Below are positions 16,574 to 25,504 of a stretch of 41,458 nt of DNA, in pieces (positions within the stretch are counted from its first letter, which is position 1; the number at the start of each line of letters is the position of its first letter). The stretch is from positions 1 through 41,458 of the forward strand of contig JAFGQO010000156.1 of assembly GCA_016935615.1 (NCBI GenBank). The letters run 5' to 3'. Below the pieces are notes generated by a model. That model was given only the letters and a program-made list of their open reading frames with translations. It was not told the origin of the DNA and did not search any database. The translations under genes were made by a program, and so were the position numbers. This stretch comes from Bacteroidales bacterium (GTDB taxonomy: Bacteria > Bacteroidota > Bacteroidia > Bacteroidales > UBA10428).

Positions 16574-16581
16574 CAAATATA
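16574..16581 (-). promoter_or_regulatory. -7 promoter box (TATATTTG on the minus strand)
   Basis: An exact TAnnTTTG match 37 bp upstream of the TorF-like start codon, giving a 5' UTR of about 30 nt. No clear -33 element is seen. Confidence 0.4.
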
Positions 16582-16856
16582 TAAAATAAATGAACACCCC
16601 CCTGTAAAACTATAAACAAGATATAAAATAAGTATAATATTAAACATATACCCTCTAAATAATGATGATAAAAATAAATAAAGTATATATTTATAAATTC
16701 ACTCTTAAAAAATACGAAAAATTAAATTTCAAGAAAAAGAGGTGAAATTTGATTTATAAGAAATAATAGTATTATTTTTGATCTACTCATGTAATTCTTA
16801 AGTAGTTATATATATTTCATTCTGGTAATTTGTTCTCAAATTCCCCGGATTATTAA
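16582..16856. other. AT-rich divergent spacer
   Basis: Very AT-rich sequence between the divergent TorF-like and receiver-domain genes. No RNA gene, hairpin or repeat stands out. A TAATTTG word near 16826 may be a variant -7 box for the receiver gene. Confidence 0.4.
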
Positions 16857-17255
16857 ATGAAAAGAAAAAAAACTGATACTGAACATGTGCCCGGCATGGA
16901 AACAATATCCATTCTCATTGTAGAAGATGAGATTTCTAATTATGAACTTTTAAAAGCCATGATGCGAAAACTGAATGTGAAGATATATTGGGCAAGGAAT
17001 GGTATAAATGCAGTGAAATTATGTGAGGAGTATAGTTTTGACTTGATTCTTATGGATATAAAAATGCCGGGAATGGATGGCTACGAGGCCACTTCAATTA
17101 TCAGAAGTCATGACAAAACAACTCCGATTATTGCTCAGACTGCCTATGCAAGAGTGGAAGATGAAAAGATAATTCTTCAAAAAGGCTTTAATGCTTACCT
17201 TTCAAAACCTATCGACAGGATGAAACTTCTGGATTTGATAGAAAAATACATTTAA
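16857..17255 (+). CDS. single-domain response regulator (CheY-like receiver)
   Basis: This 132-residue protein is a lone REC domain. The acidic pair is in VEDE (Glu23-Asp24), the phospho-acceptor is Asp67 in LILMDIKMPGMDGYEAT, Thr95 is in QTAYA, and Lys117 is in LSKPID. The DGYEAT and SKPI forms resemble receiver domains of hybrid histidine kinases. It has no output domain, so it likely relays phosphate or regulates a partner directly. No kinase lies nearby; its partner must be elsewhere. Confidence 0.92.
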   Translation: MKRKKTDTEHVPGMETISILIVEDEISNYELLKAMMRKLNVKIYWARNGINAVKLCEEYSFDLILMDIKMPGMDGYEATSIIRSHDKTTPIIAQTAYARVEDEKIILQKGFNAYLSKPIDRMKLLDLIEKYI

Positions 17256-17285
17256 TACTTCGGAAGGATCCTTTGTAAATTTCCA

Positions 17286-18044
17286 TCAGGCAGTGTCTGA
17301 ATTGTATTTTTCTTTTAGCCTGATGTATTTCAGAAATGTAGCCTGTGCCGATATTATACTGATAACCAATCCGTAATAGCCATCAAGAAATCCCAGTTTT
17401 AAAATGTAATCCTTGAAAAATTTCCAGGTAGGTTTAAAGAGTATTAAAAAAATATTCGAGTTTTTTCCGTTAATAAATGCTGTTTTTGCACCAACATCCG
17501 CAAAATGGTTGGCCTGGTTAATATGCTGATTAATATCCCGGTATGAATAATGCAACAAGTCACCTTTAAGATATTTCAATGTTGCTCCTTCCTCCATTTG
17601 GTATCTGTCATGCGGATTGAACCCGGTAAATTTTCCTTTTCGTCTGTCCCATAAGCGCAATTTTTTATCGGGATACCAACCGCAATGTTTAATCCATTTG
17701 CCGCAATAATTTGTTAAACGGTTGAAGTAATACCCGTCATGTGTCCAGTTCTTTTTTACTTCCATAATTGATGCAGCAAGACGATCAGAAAGAACTTCAT
17801 CGGCATCCATCGATAAAATATATGGATATTTTGCCTGCTTTACAGCCCAGTTTTTTTGTTCGATCATACCTTCCCATTCATGCTCAATAAATCTTGCTCC
17901 CAAACCTGTACAGATCTCCTTTGTCCGGTCAGTTGATAAAGAATCAATGACAACTACCTCATTTACAACAGGCAGCACTGATCTGATGCATTTCTCAATA
18001 TTCTTTTCCTCATTCTTGGTAATAATTACACAGCTGATTTCCAT
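17286..18044 (-). CDS. GT2 glycosyltransferase, WaaE/KdtX-like (LPS core)
   Basis: A 252-residue cytoplasmic GT-A glycosyltransferase. It opens with the family signature ISCVIITKNEEKNIEKCIRS, then NEVVVIDSLSTDRT, and the nucleotide-sugar/metal motif MDADE (Asp80, Asp82). The GAR-x-IEHEWEGMIEQKNWA stretch is characteristic of the WaaE/KdtX branch that adds a sugar to the lipopolysaccharide inner core. The acceptor here is inferred only from family. It is divergent from the SemiSWEET fusion gene (79 bp between starts) and convergent with the receiver gene. Confidence 0.87.
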   Translation of the reverse strand: MEISCVIITKNEEKNIEKCIRSVLPVVNEVVVIDSLSTDRTKEICTGLGARFIEHEWEGMIEQKNWAVKQAKYPYILSMDADEVLSDRLAASIMEVKKNWTHDGYYFNRLTNYCGKWIKHCGWYPDKKLRLWDRRKGKFTGFNPHDRYQMEEGATLKYLKGDLLHYSYRDINQHINQANHFADVGAKTAFINGKNSNIFLILFKPTWKFFKDYILKLGFLDGYYGLVISIISAQATFLKYIRLKEKYNSDTA

Positions 18045-18123
18045 AAAAAAAAATAAACAAAAAACGAATATACATCAAATTCTTCAACTGCTTGATTTAT
18101 TTTTGGGGCTTAAACATCAGACT

Positions 18124-18759
18124 ATGGATACATCAATACAGGTAGTCGGTTTTGCATCAGCCGTTTTAACAACAGGTGCATTTTTACCCCAGGCTGTAAA
18201 GACCTGGAGAACAAGATCAACAGAAGATCTGTCGCCATATATGTTTGCTTTGTTTTGTACCGGCATTGTCGGATGGCTGATCTATGGAATTCTCAGATCT
18301 GATCTTCCAATGATCCTGGCAAATTCAATAACAATTTGTCTGGCAGGTATGATCATGTTTTTTATTATTCGTCCCGATGATACACGAAAAATCTCACATG
18401 TGGCTTTGTATGTAAATGATCTGGAAACGATGAAGAATTTTTATATCTCAGTTTTTCAGGCAAAAAGCAGTACAAAATATAACAATCAGTCTGCAGGTTT
18501 CAGTTCTTATTTTCTTTCATTTTCTTCAGGAGTCAGACTGGAGCTGATGCATGACGCTAACAGAATGACCAACAATAACCACGAATCATGGGGTCATATA
18601 GCGCTTGCGGCAGGAAGTAAAAAAGCTGCAGATCGTTTGTTCTTTTCCATTGAATCTAAAGATATTGAAATTATCACCAGGCCAAGGTTTACCGGTGACG
18701 GGTATTATGAGTTTGTTATATCCGATCCGGAAAAAAACAGGGTCGAAATAACGATATAA
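18124..18759 (+). CDS. SemiSWEET sugar-transporter domain fused to a VOC (glyoxalase-fold) domain
   Basis: A 211-residue protein in one uninterrupted frame. Residues 1-83 are a complete SemiSWEET three-helix unit: PQ motif at 22-23 (AFLPQAVKTWRTRSTEDLS), Trp51 and Asn67 at the positions and 16-residue spacing of the sugar-contacting Trp and Asn in studied SemiSWEETs. After a short linker (PDDTRK) residues 90-211 are a VOC domain with all four usual metal ligands in order: His92, Glu140, His158, Glu208. SemiSWEETs act as homodimers, so the VOC halves would also pair, as VOC domains commonly do. The start at ATG 18124 follows the usual domain start; a longer frame upstream overlaps the divergent gene. 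The substrate is unknown. Confidence 0.85.
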   Translation: MDTSIQVVGFASAVLTTGAFLPQAVKTWRTRSTEDLSPYMFALFCTGIVGWLIYGILRSDLPMILANSITICLAGMIMFFIIRPDDTRKISHVALYVNDLETMKNFYISVFQAKSSTKYNNQSAGFSSYFLSFSSGVRLELMHDANRMTNNNHESWGHIALAAGSKKAADRLFFSIESKDIEIITRPRFTGDGYYEFVISDPEKNRVEITI

Positions 18760-18810
18760 TGAGATGAAAAAATGCTGACTTGTAAATGGTGACTGGAAAC
18801 CCGGAAACAC

Positions 18811-18846
18811 AAAAACTCTAAAACTCTAAACTCTAAACTCTAAACT
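18811..18846. repeat. CTCTAAA tandem repeat abutting the phzF-family start
   Basis: Five imperfect copies of a 7-8-bp unit (CTCTAAA/AACTCTAA) ending 3 bp before the ATG at 18850. It fills the place where a ribosome-binding region would be. Confidence 0.7.
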
Positions 18847-18849
18847 ATC

Positions 18850-19632
18850 ATGCGTATTATATACTATCAGATCAACGCGTTTACAGGAGATGGTTTTCAG
18901 GGGAATCCTGCCGGAGTTTGTCTCCTGGATAAAGAATTGGACGACCAATTGATGCAGCAAATTGCAAGGGAAAATAATTTGTCCGAAACGGCCTTTGTTG
19001 TAAAAACATCCAGGCAGTTTGCCATCAGGTGGTTTACTCCATCGGTCGAAGTTGATTTATGCGGTCATGCAACACTTTCTTCGGCAAAAGCGATTTTTGA
19101 ATTCACGGATTATCAAAACAAAACTATCCGGTTTCTGTCAAAAAGTGGTTTGCTGGAAGTAACGAAAGAGGAAGATCTGTACAAAATGAATTTTCCGGCA
19201 GATACTATTCAACAAGCTGTTCTTCCGGCAGCAATTGAAAAAGCTTTTCAGCAAACTGCAGAGGAAATATTTATGGGGAAAACAGATTATTTACTGATTT
19301 TCAGGGATGAAGAATCTGTTCGTAAGGCGAATCCTGATATGAATATACTGGGGAAAAGTGATGGGAGAGGTGTAATCATTACTGCCCGCGGAGACAAAGC
19401 AGACTTTGTTTCAAGATTTTTTGCACCGCAATCGGGTATACCTGAGGATCCGGTAACAGGATCGGCTCATACAACTTTGGTCCCTTATTGGAGCAAGCGA
19501 TTGAACAAAACACGGTTGCTTGCACATCAGGTATCGGAAAGAGGAGGAGAGCTGCATTGCATAAACCTTGGCAACAGGGTGGAAATTGCAGGAAAAGCTC
19601 TTTTGTACCTTGAAGGTCATATTATTGTATAA
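18850..19632 (+). CDS. PhzF family isomerase/epimerase-like protein
   Basis: A 260-residue protein with the twin-domain PhzF/diaminopimelate-epimerase-like fold. Markers: YYQINAFTGDGFQGNPAGV at the N terminus, the catalytic Glu46 in NNLSETAFV, RWFTPSVEVDLCGHATL with His73, and the C-terminal FAPQSGIPEDPVTGSAH. PhzF itself isomerises a dihydro-hydroxyanthranilate in phenazine synthesis, but most family members lie outside phenazine loci and their substrate is unknown. No other phenazine gene is seen here. A tandem repeat abuts the start codon. It is the second of three genes read together from 18124 to 20480. Confidence 0.9.
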   Translation: MRIIYYQINAFTGDGFQGNPAGVCLLDKELDDQLMQQIARENNLSETAFVVKTSRQFAIRWFTPSVEVDLCGHATLSSAKAIFEFTDYQNKTIRFLSKSGLLEVTKEEDLYKMNFPADTIQQAVLPAAIEKAFQQTAEEIFMGKTDYLLIFRDEESVRKANPDMNILGKSDGRGVIITARGDKADFVSRFFAPQSGIPEDPVTGSAHTTLVPYWSKRLNKTRLLAHQVSERGGELHCINLGNRVEIAGKALLYLEGHIIV

Positions 19633-19673
19633 TTTCAATAGTATTATTCAGATCAACCAAAATTTCATCAGAA

Positions 19674-20480
19674 ATGCAAAACAATTACGTTCACGGATAT
19701 ACAGAACTTGAAACAACACGACTAAATGACCAGGCCAGTACCTTAAGTTCAATACTTCATCATGATTCGATATTTCCTGAAGGATCGAAGGTTTTGGAAG
19801 TTGGTTGCGGTGTCGGTTCACAGACTGAAATACTTTGCAGAAAGAATCCGGGCATTCACCTGACCTCAGTTGATATCTCGGCCGAATCCCTTGAACTTGC
19901 AAGAAAAAGATGTGATGATTCAGGATTATTCAATGTGGAATTTAAGCAGGCAGATATTTTTCATCTTCCTTATGAAAAGAACAGTTTTGATCATATTTTT
20001 ATTTGTTTTGTTCTTGAACATCTGTCAGATCCGCAAAAAGCCCTGATGGAACTGAAAACTATACTTAAGCAGGGAGGAACTGTTACTGCAATTGAAGGTG
20101 ATCATGGATCGGCATTCTACTTTCCGCGCAGCAAATACGCGCAGATGACCATTGACTGCCTTGTTGAACTCCAGGCAAAAAAGGGAGGGGATGCACTTAT
20201 TGGCAGAAGACTTTACCCGCTTTTTCAGAAAACAGGTTTTTCCGGTACAAGAGTATCGCCAAGGTTTATTTATGCCGATACCAGTTTGCCTGAAATGGTG
20301 GACGGATTCACAAAAAAAACCTTTATTGCCATGGTAGAAGGCATTAGAGAGGAAGCTATAAGTCATCAGCTTATCGATCAGGAGACCTGGGAAAAAGGCA
20401 TCTCCGAATTGAAAGAAACGGCATTGGAAACAGGTACTTTTTGTTATACTTTTTTTAAAGCCTTAGGGTATAAACTTTGA
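19674..20480 (+). CDS. class I SAM-dependent methyltransferase
   Basis: A 268-residue protein with the Rossmann SAM-binding motif VLEVGCGVGSQ (40-50), the acidic loop after beta-2 (LTSVDISAESL), the QADIFHLPY region and the motif IFICFVLEHLSDPQKALMEL. These fit the UbiE/Methyltransf_11 group acting on small molecules. The C-terminal 100 residues probably form the acceptor cap. The substrate is not identifiable. It starts 41 bp after the PhzF-family gene on the same strand, so cotranscription is likely. Confidence 0.85.
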   Translation: MQNNYVHGYTELETTRLNDQASTLSSILHHDSIFPEGSKVLEVGCGVGSQTEILCRKNPGIHLTSVDISAESLELARKRCDDSGLFNVEFKQADIFHLPYEKNSFDHIFICFVLEHLSDPQKALMELKTILKQGGTVTAIEGDHGSAFYFPRSKYAQMTIDCLVELQAKKGGDALIGRRLYPLFQKTGFSGTRVSPRFIYADTSLPEMVDGFTKKTFIAMVEGIREEAISHQLIDQETWEKGISELKETALETGTFCYTFFKALGYKL

Positions 20481-20674
20481 AATTGCTATCTTGTCAATAA
20501 TTTACAGGATGTTTCCTCCTGAAGTACCCGTGAATCTGATACAAGAACAAATACTGTGAAACGATCATGAATTCTTATTTAAAACACTTAGTATGAGAAA
20601 AAGTGTGATGACTGATTGTATTCATTTTCAGATTTCTAAGGATAGTATTAATAGTAACATAAAAAAATACATGT

Positions 20675-22243
20675 ATGAATATTTCAAAGAAATTATCGGT
20701 TGTACTGAGTTTAATGCTGTTCATCTCATTGCAAATAAAAGCTGCTCCCGATAGTGTTAGTGTTGACACTATTGATAATTACCAGGGATGGGGGTGGGAT
20801 ACCATTCTGGTTGTGAAAAATAACTTTATTACGCTGGGCATTGTCCCGTCCATTGGAGGAAGAGTACTTCAATACGACCTGGAAGCGGATACTTTCATGA
20901 TCACAAATCCTTCTCTGTATGGAGATCTATTTCATAATCCTGCAAGTCCTACAACACCATACAGTGGCAACTGGGGTTATGGAGGATACAAAACATGGCC
21001 GGCACCGCAGGATGAGTGGAATTGGCCGCCGCCTCCAACACTTGCCTGGGGAAATTATGAGTTTGAGGTTTTTCAGACATCAAAAGATTCGGTAATGATC
21101 CGGATGAAGGGACAGAAAGAGACGGTTCGGACTCCTGATCTGCGGTTTGACAGGTACATTACCGTATATGCGAATTCAACACGGATCAAAGTTGTAACTG
21201 TTCTTTTCAATGATGCCCCGGGTGAACAGGAATGGGCTATTTGGGATGTTACGCAGACAATTACACAACATGAGAGCAAGGAGGATTATACAAATTTTTC
21301 CGTGTATTTTCCACTTGAATCGGAAGATGATGTATGGCATGGATCACTGGGAGATATTCCCGCAAGGGATTTTATTCTGCCCGGCATATATAAAGTGCAG
21401 TATTCAGGTGCCGAAGGAAAGATCTTTGCCGTTGCATCCGACGGATGGGCATGTTTTACCGATGAAAGGGACAGTCAGACCTATGCCAAAATATTCGATA
21501 TAATCGACGGGGCGGAATATTCTGATGGCGGAGCAATGGTTCATGTCTATACGAGCGGATCGAATGAATATTTTGAAGTGGAAGCCCTGGGTCCTCTTGA
21601 AACCATTGGAGCGAACGGAGACAGTATTGTGTTTGTTGAAGACTGGTATGTAGCCGGTACCGGCGGACCCTTTTACTATGCAGGTCATGAAGGGATAATT
21701 AAGGAGCATCTGCAATATGATACTGAAAGTGAGAATCTTAGTGGTGAGTTCTCTTCGTTTGTTGAAGGAGAATACCGTATAATTTTTCTCGATGAAGAGG
21801 AAAGTCAGCTTGGATCAGGTTCTGTTTTTGTTACGGAGCCTACTGCTGCAACACATATTGATGAGAATGTAACACTGCCTGAAAGCACAAGGTACATAGA
21901 GATTCTGGCATATGATTATTCTGATAATCTGATCGGGATACTGGACAGGGTTGATATCGAACAAGCACCTCCTGAATCGAACGAAGGATTTACCTGTTCA
22001 AAAAGTGTTACAATATTCCCGGTTCCGGCGAAGGATTTCATTTCTGTGCAGCTTGATGAAAATGTAAGAGGTAATTATCAGATCAGAATACTTGCTGCTA
22101 CAGGTCAGGTTGTATTTTCCGCTGAGTGCAACGGGAATCGGTCTGAATCAACAATTCCTGTCGGAGATCTTCCGCAGGGATTGTATTTTATTGAAATTAC
22201 AGGAACTGATTTCAGGATTATGGATCAGATCATTAAACAATAG
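20675..22243 (+). CDS. T9SS-secreted protein with mutarotase-like (DUF4380-type) domain
   Basis: A 522-residue exported protein with a signal peptide (to about residue 23). The N-terminal 340 residues resemble a galactose-mutarotase-like beta-sandwich of the DUF4380 type (ITLGIVPSIGGRVLQYDLE, then a Trp/Pro-rich loop, and DRYITVYANSTRIKVV); this assignment is from memory. A linker follows. The last 75 residues are a type A T9SS sorting domain (TIFPVPAKDFISVQL, YQIRILAATGQVV, VGDLPQGLYFIEI, MDQIIKQ), so the protein should be exported by T9SS and anchored or released at the surface. Carbohydrate binding is possible. It ends at a clear terminator. Confidence 0.8.
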   Translation: MNISKKLSVVLSLMLFISLQIKAAPDSVSVDTIDNYQGWGWDTILVVKNNFITLGIVPSIGGRVLQYDLEADTFMITNPSLYGDLFHNPASPTTPYSGNWGYGGYKTWPAPQDEWNWPPPPTLAWGNYEFEVFQTSKDSVMIRMKGQKETVRTPDLRFDRYITVYANSTRIKVVTVLFNDAPGEQEWAIWDVTQTITQHESKEDYTNFSVYFPLESEDDVWHGSLGDIPARDFILPGIYKVQYSGAEGKIFAVASDGWACFTDERDSQTYAKIFDIIDGAEYSDGGAMVHVYTSGSNEYFEVEALGPLETIGANGDSIVFVEDWYVAGTGGPFYYAGHEGIIKEHLQYDTESENLSGEFSSFVEGEYRIIFLDEEESQLGSGSVFVTEPTAATHIDENVTLPESTRYIEILAYDYSDNLIGILDRVDIEQAPPESNEGFTCSKSVTIFPVPAKDFISVQLDENVRGNYQIRILAATGQVVFSAECNGNRSESTIPVGDLPQGLYFIEITGTDFRIMDQIIKQ

Positions 22244-22284
22244 GGATCCAACAGTTCCTGACTTTTTTAGATCAACTAAATACC

Positions 22285-22304
22285 CCGCCTCTTGAGGCGG
22301 TTTT
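22285..22304 (+). terminator. intrinsic terminator after the T9SS cargo gene
   Basis: A 7-bp perfect GC-rich stem CCGCCTC/GAGGCGG with a 2-nt loop followed by TTTT, 41 bp after the stop codon. Confidence 0.8.
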
Positions 22305-22317
22305 GATAAAAATCAAA

Positions 22318-22450
22318 TGAAGATAGCCCGTCTGCTTGTCGCATGCGCCATAGCTTCCGGCGCCTCCGCTAAAGCTTCGACAACAGCGTGCGACGGAGTT
22401 CCTTCTCCGTTGTGATACTATGAAGGAGAAGCACGGCGGGGAGCTTCATT
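22318..22450. other. GC-rich non-coding insert
   Basis: A segment clearly richer in GC than its flanks, between convergent genes, with stem ACGGAG/CTCCGT (22399-22416) and related words GAAGGAGAAGCACGG. No gene is supported. It may be a repeat of the intergenic kind also seen at about 11340-11430. Confidence 0.4.
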
Positions 22451-22483
22451 ATAACCTCCTGCTAAAGCAAATACGGATTTCCT

Positions 22484-25400
22484 TTATCCCGATCGATTGC
22501 GTATTCCCAGTCTGCTCAATAAATTTGTGACGAGCATTACATACAGCATAAGGTTTATCATCCATATGACCGATACATTGAATTCAAGTGTATCGATACG
22601 CTGTCCGCTGATTTGCTTTTCGGGGATAAACATCTGACCTCTTCCAATATCAGAATCAGGGTATTTAAAGACGGCATGTTTAATTTGTACGGGCGTGTTG
22701 TTGTAAAAACGAATAGGATCCTGAATAGAATCATTGGTAACCTTATCGGCGATGGCATAATTGTAATAGGCTGATCTCAGATTCCGGAGGAATTCCGGGC
22801 CCAGAGAATCAGATATCTGTTTTTCATATTCTTCCTTTAAATCCTTTGAATTTGCATGCATTGAGTAGAAATGAAGCTCAAGATATTCGACATATTCCAG
22901 GAGGTCTTTTGCCAGCATTGAATTAAAATCTGAAAGATTCAGGCCGTGTATGTTCTCATAGGGGAATACTTCATAGTTGTTTGCCAGGAAAACCAGTATA
23001 TTTTTAATTGATTGTAATTTGCTCTTGACACTATCCTGATGGCTTTGATATTCTTTTTCACAGTATTGAATTTGTGATTTAACAATTGGCATAAGGTGAA
23101 CATAATTCATTTTGCCCGAAGATATATCGCGATCGAGATCATAAAACTTACGTTCGTATTTGTTTTGCTTGAAGTGATATACCATTGATGCTTCATATGC
23201 CCAACGGGATACGGCCAGATCTGCAATAAAGGGGGTATATCTCTTATATTTTAAACTGATGGCGTCCAGACTGAAAAATCCTCCTCCCAGCAAAATCTGA
23301 ATAATAAGTGCAATGGGTATGGATTTTACATAAATACTCTCAAGGGATTTTCTTGTATTGGAAAAAATCAAACCCAACAAAATACCAAATGACTGGCAAC
23401 TGAAAAATATAAGCCAGTCAACCCAAAATGTACCTTTTACCGATAAGACCATATTTCCTATACCTACAAATAGCAACGACTGTATCAGGGCAATAACCAG
23501 TAAATACGTAATCTTTGAGTTGATATAGGAAAACATGCTAAGATTCAGGTATTCTTGTTTTTTATTGATTGTTCTTTCTTTGAAAATCTCATTCGCTGAT
23601 TGTATCAATCCTAAAAATACAGCAATGATGGTGGATAGGAAGATGTATGCCGGGATATGCGGATTCAAGGAAAAACTATATCCGGGACCATTGCTTTTAT
23701 GCAGAAACAGGGATATTATTAAAGCGAGAAAAGGCGTGACCAGAACTGCATATACCAATTCCCGGCTTCGTGAAATTTTGGTTTTAAAATTTCTTATAAA
23801 GAATGTAAGATATTGTCTTTCAAGAGTTGGCAGGTATAGTATTTTCTCAGGAAGAATTTTCCGGGAAACTTCCTCCCTGGTTTCAGGAAAAACATTGGAA
23901 TTTAAAAATTCTTTGTAAAGTTCAACCGGAGTTTTGTAACGATATTGATCACCCTCATCCCTGTATTTCTTTTGATGAATAAACTGAAGTATTGCTTCGG
24001 GTGTAAAATACTCGTTTTTGTTGTGCTTCAAATGAAAAAGCTCTGCAAAATAACCAATGGTGTCCGTTGTTCGACCAAAATAGACAGGAAACCCTCCTTC
24101 ATCCAGGACGAATATTTTATCAAACTCAGAAAAGAACTTTTTATTCGTTTGTGTTATACTTGTTATTACAATCTTGCCATGGAATGAATAGTTGGCCAGA
24201 ACCTCAATAATTTTGGAAGAATCAGCAAGACTCAAAGGAGTGATCGCGTTATCGACTATAAGTATTTGTGGATCACGAAGCAGTTCAAGGGCGATATTCA
24301 ATAACCGTCTCTGTCCCGGCTGAAGGTGTTTGTCCTGCATCGATCCGACAACAGAATTTTTCAGTTCCTGCAATTCCAGGTCTGTCAGAAGATTTTCAAC
24401 TTTTCGATGAATATCTTTCGGGGATGTTTTACCAAGATACAGTTTTGCTGTAAGATACAGGTTCTCATATACGGTCAGTTCATTGTAGAGAAGGTCCTCT
24501 TCGGGAACAAATCCTATTATGCCTTTCATCTGGTAGAGATCTTTTGAAAGATCATAGCCATTGATTATTATCTGATCTTTACCGCATGGAATTTCACCGG
24601 CCAGCAATTTTAACAAAGTGCTTTTCCCTGAGCCTTCTTTTCCCAGAATTCCTATCAGTGTACCAGGCTCTATAGTTAAACTGAATTGTTTTATTCCTTT
24701 ACCGTTGGAATAACTATAGGCCAGGTTTCTGATTTCCATTTGAAGTTTTTGAGAATATTTCTCAGAAAGAAAAATGTTTTTTAAATCGTGATAACTGATT
24801 TCAAATTTGTTTCTGAGTACAATCTTCTCTCCGGGTTCCAGGTATTCCCAGCCATATAAATTGTTCAGTTCGTTTTTTTTAACAATGGAATTACAATCGT
24901 TGCATGTTAACATGAATGTTTTTATCTGTTCAACGTACAAAATTTTCAAAACCTGATCAATTCCTTCAATAAAAAAAGATCTGTTTGATTTCAGTTCGTT
25001 TGGTTCATTACTTCTTATCCATTGTCCTTCGAGTGATTCTTCAGATTTTTCTTCCGGTTTTAATAAAAACAGTTCATTTTTGCCAAAACTTCTTTCTTCG
25101 GTTTCAATGGAAAAGTAACTATCAAGCGCCTGCTGCAGGTCAGTTTCAATCAGGAATACCTTTTGCAGCAGTTCTGCGTCGAATATCCGGTCTTTTTCAT
25201 TTTTCACCCAGTTTAATACACATGAATAGAGTATTATTCTTTCATCGAAACTCAGAATATGTATATTACTGTATCTTACAGGAAGATCATGATAATCAAC
25301 AAAAAGGATATCTTTCTGATCCTCATTTCGTTCCAATGATTTGAACTGAATCAGTACAGTATTGAAATCATCACATTGAAAAACCGAATCCAGATTGTTT

Positions 25401-25504
25401 GCAGTCCTTTCCAGAAATGAAAGATGCTTTTTTAATTGGCCCTGATATGCATTAATGAGGGCAATTAATATCTCGAAGGATTGCAGGTATTGGTGCTTAT
25501 TCAT
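22484..25504 (-). CDS. ABCG-like ABC transporter (FHA-like + ATPase + ABC2 permease) with degenerate ATPase motifs
   Basis: A 1006-residue half transporter. Residues 1-170 are helical and unassigned; 180-245 look like a degenerate FHA-type beta domain; 256-480 are the ATPase; 565-760 and the C-terminal end are ABC2 membrane helices split by a long helical soluble insert (about 780-920). Walker A is intact (GKEGSGKST, 288-296), but the signature reads LQPGQ (394-398) instead of LSGGQ, Walker B is ILIVDN with Asn419 where the catalytic Glu belongs, the D-loop SGLD is missing (ITPLSLAD), and the switch His is Thr451. As a homodimer both sites would be weak. It is preceded by a 975-bp spacer. Confidence 0.85.
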   Translation of the reverse strand: MNKHQYLQSFEILIALINAYQGQLKKHLSFLERTANNLDSVFQCDDFNTVLIQFKSLERNEDQKDILFVDYHDLPVRYSNIHILSFDERIILYSCVLNWVKNEKDRIFDAELLQKVFLIETDLQQALDSYFSIETEERSFGKNELFLLKPEEKSEESLEGQWIRSNEPNELKSNRSFFIEGIDQVLKILYVEQIKTFMLTCNDCNSIVKKNELNNLYGWEYLEPGEKIVLRNKFEISYHDLKNIFLSEKYSQKLQMEIRNLAYSYSNGKGIKQFSLTIEPGTLIGILGKEGSGKSTLLKLLAGEIPCGKDQIIINGYDLSKDLYQMKGIIGFVPEEDLLYNELTVYENLYLTAKLYLGKTSPKDIHRKVENLLTDLELQELKNSVVGSMQDKHLQPGQRRLLNIALELLRDPQILIVDNAITPLSLADSSKIIEVLANYSFHGKIVITSITQTNKKFFSEFDKIFVLDEGGFPVYFGRTTDTIGYFAELFHLKHNKNEYFTPEAILQFIHQKKYRDEGDQYRYKTPVELYKEFLNSNVFPETREEVSRKILPEKILYLPTLERQYLTFFIRNFKTKISRSRELVYAVLVTPFLALIISLFLHKSNGPGYSFSLNPHIPAYIFLSTIIAVFLGLIQSANEIFKERTINKKQEYLNLSMFSYINSKITYLLVIALIQSLLFVGIGNMVLSVKGTFWVDWLIFFSCQSFGILLGLIFSNTRKSLESIYVKSIPIALIIQILLGGGFFSLDAISLKYKRYTPFIADLAVSRWAYEASMVYHFKQNKYERKFYDLDRDISSGKMNYVHLMPIVKSQIQYCEKEYQSHQDSVKSKLQSIKNILVFLANNYEVFPYENIHGLNLSDFNSMLAKDLLEYVEYLELHFYSMHANSKDLKEEYEKQISDSLGPEFLRNLRSAYYNYAIADKVTNDSIQDPIRFYNNTPVQIKHAVFKYPDSDIGRGQMFIPEKQISGQRIDTLEFNVSVIWMINLMLYVMLVTNLLSRLGIRNRSG

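Noticed and set aside
17947-18123. Longer 270-residue start for the SemiSWEET-VOC gene
   Set aside because: It overlaps the divergent GT2 gene start and adds 59 residues unlike any SemiSWEET N terminus; the ATG at 18124 matches the domain start.
18811-18846. CTCTAAA tract as a possible CRISPR array
   Set aside because: Units are 7-8 bp with no spacers and no cas genes nearby; it is a simple tandem repeat.
18850-20480. Phenazine biosynthesis cluster because of the PhzF-like gene
   Set aside because: Only one PhzF-family gene and a generic methyltransferase are present; no phzA-E or G. The family is broad, so no phenazine claim is made.
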